A stretch of 15,756 bases of DNA from Rhodobacteraceae bacterium UBA6141 (lineage in GTDB: Bacteria; Pseudomonadota; Alphaproteobacteria; Rhodobacterales; Rhodobacteraceae). Every line of letters begins with the position of its first letter. The stretch's first letter is position 1. The translations under genes and the position numbers were made by a program. Location of the stretch: NCBI GenBank assembly GCA_002423245.1, contig DIVD01000005.1, positions 1 to 15,756 of the forward strand, written 5' to 3'. Of the stretch, positions 12,854-15,756 are shown in pieces. The notes beneath the pieces were generated by a model. That model made no database searches. It was not told where the DNA came from and saw nothing but the letters and a program-made list of their open reading frames with translations.

Positions 12854-12905
12854 GGCGCCGCCGCTCCGACAAGGCCGACGCTGGCGGCGCCTGCCGCCCG
12901 GCAGG
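12854..12905. terminator. Two GC-rich hairpins between convergent purK and acetyltransferase genes
   Basis: GGCGCCGCC (12854-12862) pairs perfectly with GGCGGCGCC (12883-12891). Partly overlapping it, CCTGCC (12890-12895) pairs with GGCAGG (12900-12905) across four bases. Neither is followed by a T-run, so Rho-independent termination is doubtful, but the position fits a shared transcript-end structure. Confidence 0.4.
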
Positions 12906-12906
12906 G

Positions 12907-13389
12907 TCAGAGCCCGGCGAAGGGTGCGGGATAGATCAGCCGTTCGCTGGCGCCGGCGGTGCCGGGGGCGATGGGGTAGAGCAGCGTGTATTCGCGCGCA
13001 TAGGGCGTCGTCAGGTTCTCGGCCGCCTTCAGCGAGAACCCGAAGCGGCTGTAATAGGATGACCCGCCGACCACGACCACCGCCCTTGCATGGCGCTGCC
13101 GGCACATGTCAAGGCCGTAGCGGATGATCTCGCCGCCGAGGCCCCGGCCCTGCCGGCTTTGCATCACGCAGACCGGGGACAGCGCCCACCAGCCTTCGGG
13201 CGCTGTCAGCCGGGCGAAGGCGATATGCCCCATCACCTGGCCGTCTTGCTCGGCCACAAGCTCCAGCGCAAGGTCGCCCGCGGCGCGCAACGCCTCGACA
13301 AGACGCGCTTCCTGCGGCCGTTCGAAGGCGGTCTGCAGCAGGATCGACACGAACATGTGGTCCCGACCTTCAACCTCGCGCAGTTCCAT
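12907..13389 (-). CDS. GNAT family N-acetyltransferase, YhbS-like
   Basis: The 160-residue protein has the GNAT fold pattern. An N-terminal segment (MELREVEGRDHMFVSILLQTAF) precedes ELVAEQDGQVMGHIAF, WALSPVCVMQSRQGRGLGGEII with the acetyl-CoA loop QGRGLG (80-85), and a late SSYYSRFGFS (111-119). The combination of LSPV, the QGRG loop and YYSRFGF is characteristic of the YhbS group (COG3153). The substrate is unknown. The start at 13387-13389 is supported by a strong GGGAGGGG on the minus strand. It is a separate unit from the upstream peptidase gene, since a candidate promoter lies between them. Confidence 0.93.
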   Translation of the reverse strand: MELREVEGRDHMFVSILLQTAFERPQEARLVEALRAAGDLALELVAEQDGQVMGHIAFARLTAPEGWWALSPVCVMQSRQGRGLGGEIIRYGLDMCRQRHARAVVVVGGSSYYSRFGFSLKAAENLTTPYAREYTLLYPIAPGTAGASERLIYPAPFAGL

Positions 13390-13439
13390 GGGCCCCTCCC
13401 TCGACGGGCGCCCGGCCACGGGACCGGACGCTTCCCGCC

Positions 13440-13467
13440 AGTTTACGCCTGTGCTGCGCAGGCGCAA
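13440..13467 (-). promoter_or_regulatory. Candidate promoter for the YhbS-like gene
   Basis: On the minus strand TTGCGC (13467-13462), 16 bp and TAAACT (13445-13440) lie about 50 bp before the start codon. Confidence 0.4.
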
Positions 13468-13556
13468 TCCGCGCCGCAATGCAGCGCAAGACAGCCCGAC
13501 AGGCGGCGGCGAAGGCGCCGATATCTTGTGCACATGATCCTTTTCCTGGCACGGCT

Positions 13557-14654
13557 CTAGGCCGGGGCGCTGCGCCGCTGCACCACCAGGTCGTGAACGA
13601 AGGCCAGTTTTTCCAGCACCGCAGGCGGCAGCACGAAGGGATAGAGGTCCGCCTGACCCATCGACCTGTTCAGCGCGTTCAGCGCCACGGTCAGCGGCAT
13701 CCACGCCGCCAGAAGCCGCCGGATGCGCCGCACCCTGTGCGGATCGAAATCCAGCTCGGTGCTCAATTCGCCATCCTCGTCGAGGTCCGGCTCCACCCGC
13801 AGGCCGAAGGCCGCGGCGGTTTCCAGCGTATCGACCATGTGCAGGTAATGCGCCCAGGTCTCGGCCCAGTCTTCCCATGCGTGCATGGTGGCATAGGCGC
13901 TGACATGGTTCTCTTGCCAGTCGGCCGGAGCGCCGTTCGCATAGTGTCGGTTCAGCGCCTCGGCGTAATCCTCGGTATCATCGCCGAAAAGCGCCCGGAA
14001 TGGCTCCAGATGCCCGCCGTCGCGCACCAGAAGATCCCAGTAGTAGTGGCCGACCTCGTGGCGGAAATGGCCGAGGAGGGTGCGGTAGGCCTCGCCCATC
14101 TCGATCCGCATCTTCTCGCGCGTGGCATCGTCGGCTTCGGTCAGCGAGATGGTGATCACCCCGTCGGCATGGCCGGTCAGCACCCGCTCGGCCGCACCCT
14201 GCGCGTCGGCGAGAAAGTCGAAGACCAGCGGCTCGGGGCTGCCATCGCCGGGCCTCGGCAGCGGCAGATCCAGCCGCAGCAGCGAGTAGATCAGCCGCCG
14301 CTTGGCCGCCTCGATCTTCTGCCAGCGGCTGTGGTTCAGCGGGTCCGACAGGTCGGGCACCGTGCGGTTGTGGATGCAGGCAAGGCAGAAGGCCTCGTCC
14401 TCGCCCTCGCCCGCCGGCACCATCCAGTTGCAGGCGCTGCGTTCCCAGTTGGCGCAGAAGCGCAGGGCGCCCTCCTCGCGCGGCGCCGCCTCCGCGTCGC
14501 CCTCGCCGGCGACGACCCAGAGCGCACCCTGGGGCTCGACCGCGAGCATCTCGCCCCGCTCCGGCAGGTAGCCGACGTTGCGCCCGCAGCGCAGGCAGAC
14601 GGTGTTCTCGAAATGCAGCACCTGGCCGCAACATTGGCACTGAAACAGTTTCAT
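13557..14654 (-). CDS. Zinc-ribbon, HExxH-containing predicted metallopeptidase (COG4307-like)
   Basis: The 365-residue protein opens with a zinc ribbon (Cys6, Cys9, Cys20, Cys23 in MKLFQCQCCGQ and TVCLRCG, then GYLPE). Further Cys67, Cys75, Cys90 and Cys93 could form a second site. The C-terminal half has the metalloprotease motif HEVGH (199-203) in HFRHEVGHYYWDLL, and a downstream EDWAETWAHYLH where Glu265 is a plausible third zinc ligand. This layout matches a family of predicted zinc-binding metallopeptidases (COG4307). No substrate is known to me. No signal peptide or membrane segment is seen, so it is probably cytosolic. The start at 14652-14654 is preferred because the zinc ribbon begins at once and GGAAAG precedes it on the minus strand. 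An in-frame ATG at 14750 would add 32 Gly/Lys-rich residues. It lies downstream of groEL and its terminator. Confidence 0.88.
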   Translation of the reverse strand: MKLFQCQCCGQVLHFENTVCLRCGRNVGYLPERGEMLAVEPQGALWVVAGEGDAEAAPREEGALRFCANWERSACNWMVPAGEGEDEAFCLACIHNRTVPDLSDPLNHSRWQKIEAAKRRLIYSLLRLDLPLPRPGDGSPEPLVFDFLADAQGAAERVLTGHADGVITISLTEADDATREKMRIEMGEAYRTLLGHFRHEVGHYYWDLLVRDGGHLEPFRALFGDDTEDYAEALNRHYANGAPADWQENHVSAYATMHAWEDWAETWAHYLHMVDTLETAAAFGLRVEPDLDEDGELSTELDFDPHRVRRIRRLLAAWMPLTVALNALNRSMGQADLYPFVLPPAVLEKLAFVHDLVVQRRSAPA

Positions 14655-14814
14655 CGCGTTCTTTCCGGGGCCGCGCCCCTTGGTCTTGCAAAGGCGGCCC
14701 GGTGGAAGGCGCTCTGCCCCGGCCATGCCGCCCTGTGCAACGACGAGCATACGGACCGGGTTCCGTCCGCCCCGCCGGCTGCGTCAAACCGCGGCGCCCG
14801 GCCTGCGGCAGACG

Positions 14815-14844
14815 CGGCGGCGGGGCGGCGGCGGGGCGGCGGGG
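14815..14844 (+). repeat. 11-bp GC tandem repeat
   Basis: cggcggcgggg occurs at 14815-14825 and 14826-14836, followed by a partial copy to 14844. It sits in the gap upstream of the metallopeptidase gene. The remaining gap (14655-14814) shows only a lone TTGACG on the minus strand without a convincing -10. Confidence 0.75.
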
Positions 14845-14852
14845 CGCACGGC

Positions 14853-14881
14853 AAAAGGGGCCCCCGAGAGGGCCCCTTTTT
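14853..14881 (-). terminator. Rho-independent terminator of groEL (bidirectional form)
   Basis: AAAAGGGGCCC (14853-14863) and GGGCCCCTTTT (14870-14880) form a perfect 11-bp stem with a six-base loop. Read on the minus strand it ends in TTTT, 23 bp after the groEL stop. The plus strand also ends in a T-run, so it can act both ways. Confidence 0.92.
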
Positions 14882-14903
14882 CGTTTCGGCAGGGGTGCCG
14901 AAC

Positions 14904-15756
14904 TTACATCATGCCGTCCATGCCGCCCATGCCGCCCATGCCGCCGGCACCGGCGCCAGCCTTCTCCTGCGGCTTTTCGGCGATCATGGCTTCGGTGGTG
15001 ATCAGCAGGCCCGCGACCGAGGCTGCATCCTCCAGCGCGGTCCGCACGACTTTCGCCGGGTCGATCACGCCGAAGGCGAACATGTCGCCATACTCTTCGG
15101 TCTGCGCGTTGAACCCGAAGGCCGGGTCGCTGGACTCGCGCACCTTGCCGGCCACGACGGATCCGTCGACACCCGCGTTCTGCGCGATCTGGCGCAGCGG
15201 GGCTTCCAGCGCCTTGCGGACGATGGCGATGCCGGCATCCTGGTCGGAGTTGACGCCGCTCAGCCCGTCAAGCATCTTGGCAGCCTGGATCAGGGCCACG
15301 CCGCCGCCGACGACGATGCCTTCCTGCACGGCCGCACGGGTCGCGTTCAGGGCGTCATCGACGCGATCCTTGCGCTCCTTCACCTCGGTCTCGGTCATGC
15401 CGCCCACGCGGATCACCGCAACGCCGCCGGCCAGCTTGGCCACGCGCTCTTGCAGTTTTTCCTTGTCGTAGTCCGAGGTGGTTTCCTCGATCTGCGCGCG
15501 GATCTGCGTCACGCGGGCCGCGATCTCGGCCTTGTCGCCACCGCCATCGACGATGGTGGTGTTGTCCTTGGTAATCGAGACTTTCTTGGCCTTGCCGAGC
15601 ATGTCGATGGTGACATTCTCCAGCTTCATGCCGAGGTCTTCGCTGATGACCTGACCGCCGGTCAGGATCGCCAGATCCTGCAGCATCGCCTTGCGACGGT
15701 CGCCGAAGCCCGGCGCCTTCACGGCAGCGATCTTCAGGCCGCCGCGCAGCTTGTTG
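14904..15756 (-). CDS. groL: Chaperonin GroEL (60 kDa), C-terminal part (5' end outside window)
   Basis: GroEL forms the ATP-driven double-ring folding chamber with GroES. The frame is open to the window edge and covers about 284 residues of roughly 545. Family sequence is unmistakable: LRGGLKIAAVKAPGFGDRRK, LTGGQVISEDLG, TSDYDKEKLQERVAKLAGGV, NATRAAVQEGIVVGGGVALI, APLRQIAQNAGVDGSVVAGK and AASVAGLLITTEAMI. It ends in the flexible Gly-Met tail GGMGGMGGMDGMM. Upstream sequence, presumably with groES, is not in the window. It is followed by its own strong terminator. Confidence 0.98.
   Translation of the reverse strand, partial: NKLRGGLKIAAVKAPGFGDRRKAMLQDLAILTGGQVISEDLGMKLENVTIDMLGKAKKVSITKDNTTIVDGGGDKAEIAARVTQIRAQIEETTSDYDKEKLQERVAKLAGGVAVIRVGGMTETEVKERKDRVDDALNATRAAVQEGIVVGGGVALIQAAKMLDGLSGVNSDQDAGIAIVRKALEAPLRQIAQNAGVDGSVVAGKVRESSDPAFGFNAQTEEYGDMFAFGVIDPAKVVRTALEDAASVAGLLITTEAMIAEKPQEKAGAGAGGMGGMGGMDGMM

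Noticed and set aside
14655..14750. N-terminal extension of the metallopeptidase to ATG 14750
   Set aside because: Adds 32 low-complexity residues before a zinc ribbon that normally begins the protein.
14904..14960. Short repeats at the end of groEL as a repeat element
   Set aside because: They encode the normal GGM tail of GroEL and need no other explanation.

Overview
This window looks like ordinary core chromosome of a high-GC alphaproteobacterium, most likely Rhodobacteraceae (Rhodobacter/Paracoccus-like). The evidence is codon use strongly biased to G/C third positions, the linkage purL-bolA-grxD, an Hsp20-DUF1150 pair, a zapA/coiled-coil pair next to tkt, a fused ATP sulfurylase/APS kinase, and a GroEL ending in the usual GGM repeats. 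I see no tRNA, rRNA, IS, prophage, CRISPR array or other mobile element. No candidate for a large undescribed system stands out. The interesting signals are mostly in the gaps between genes.

Layout. 1-2038 (+): 3' part of purL, then bolA and a CGFS monothiol glutaredoxin gene (grxD), partners in [2Fe-2S] handling. 2235-3186 (-): a coiled-coil gene of unknown function overlapping zapA. It is divergent from tkt (3418-5436, +), which converges on an Lrp/AsnC regulator gene (5457-5957, -). The regulator is divergent from trxB (6277-7221, +), whose leader is two 30-bp palindromic repeats. A strong terminator separates trxB from the bifunctional sat/cysC gene (7376-9085, +). A 399-bp gap carrying an EcfG-like promoter motif then precedes an orphan receiver protein (9485-9919, +).

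10063-10722 (-) holds hsp20 and a DUF1150 gene behind a sigma-32-like promoter. A DUF465/YdcH gene (10907-11143, +) is followed by the overlapping purE-purK pair (11286-12849, +). On the minus strand to the right are a YhbS-like acetyltransferase (12907-13389), a zinc-ribbon/HExxH predicted metallopeptidase (13557-14654) and the 3' part of groEL (14904-15756) with its terminator.

Functional themes are de novo purine synthesis (purL, purE, purK), thiol redox and Fe-S handling (bolA, grxD, trxB), sulfate activation (sat/cysC), protein quality control and stress (hsp20, groEL, receiver protein), central carbon metabolism (tkt) and division-ring assembly (zapA). A recurring oddity is the number of short exact or near-exact tandem duplications (11-30 bp) in leaders, tails and gene ends. 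Promoter calls are pattern matches by eye and are far less certain than the gene calls.
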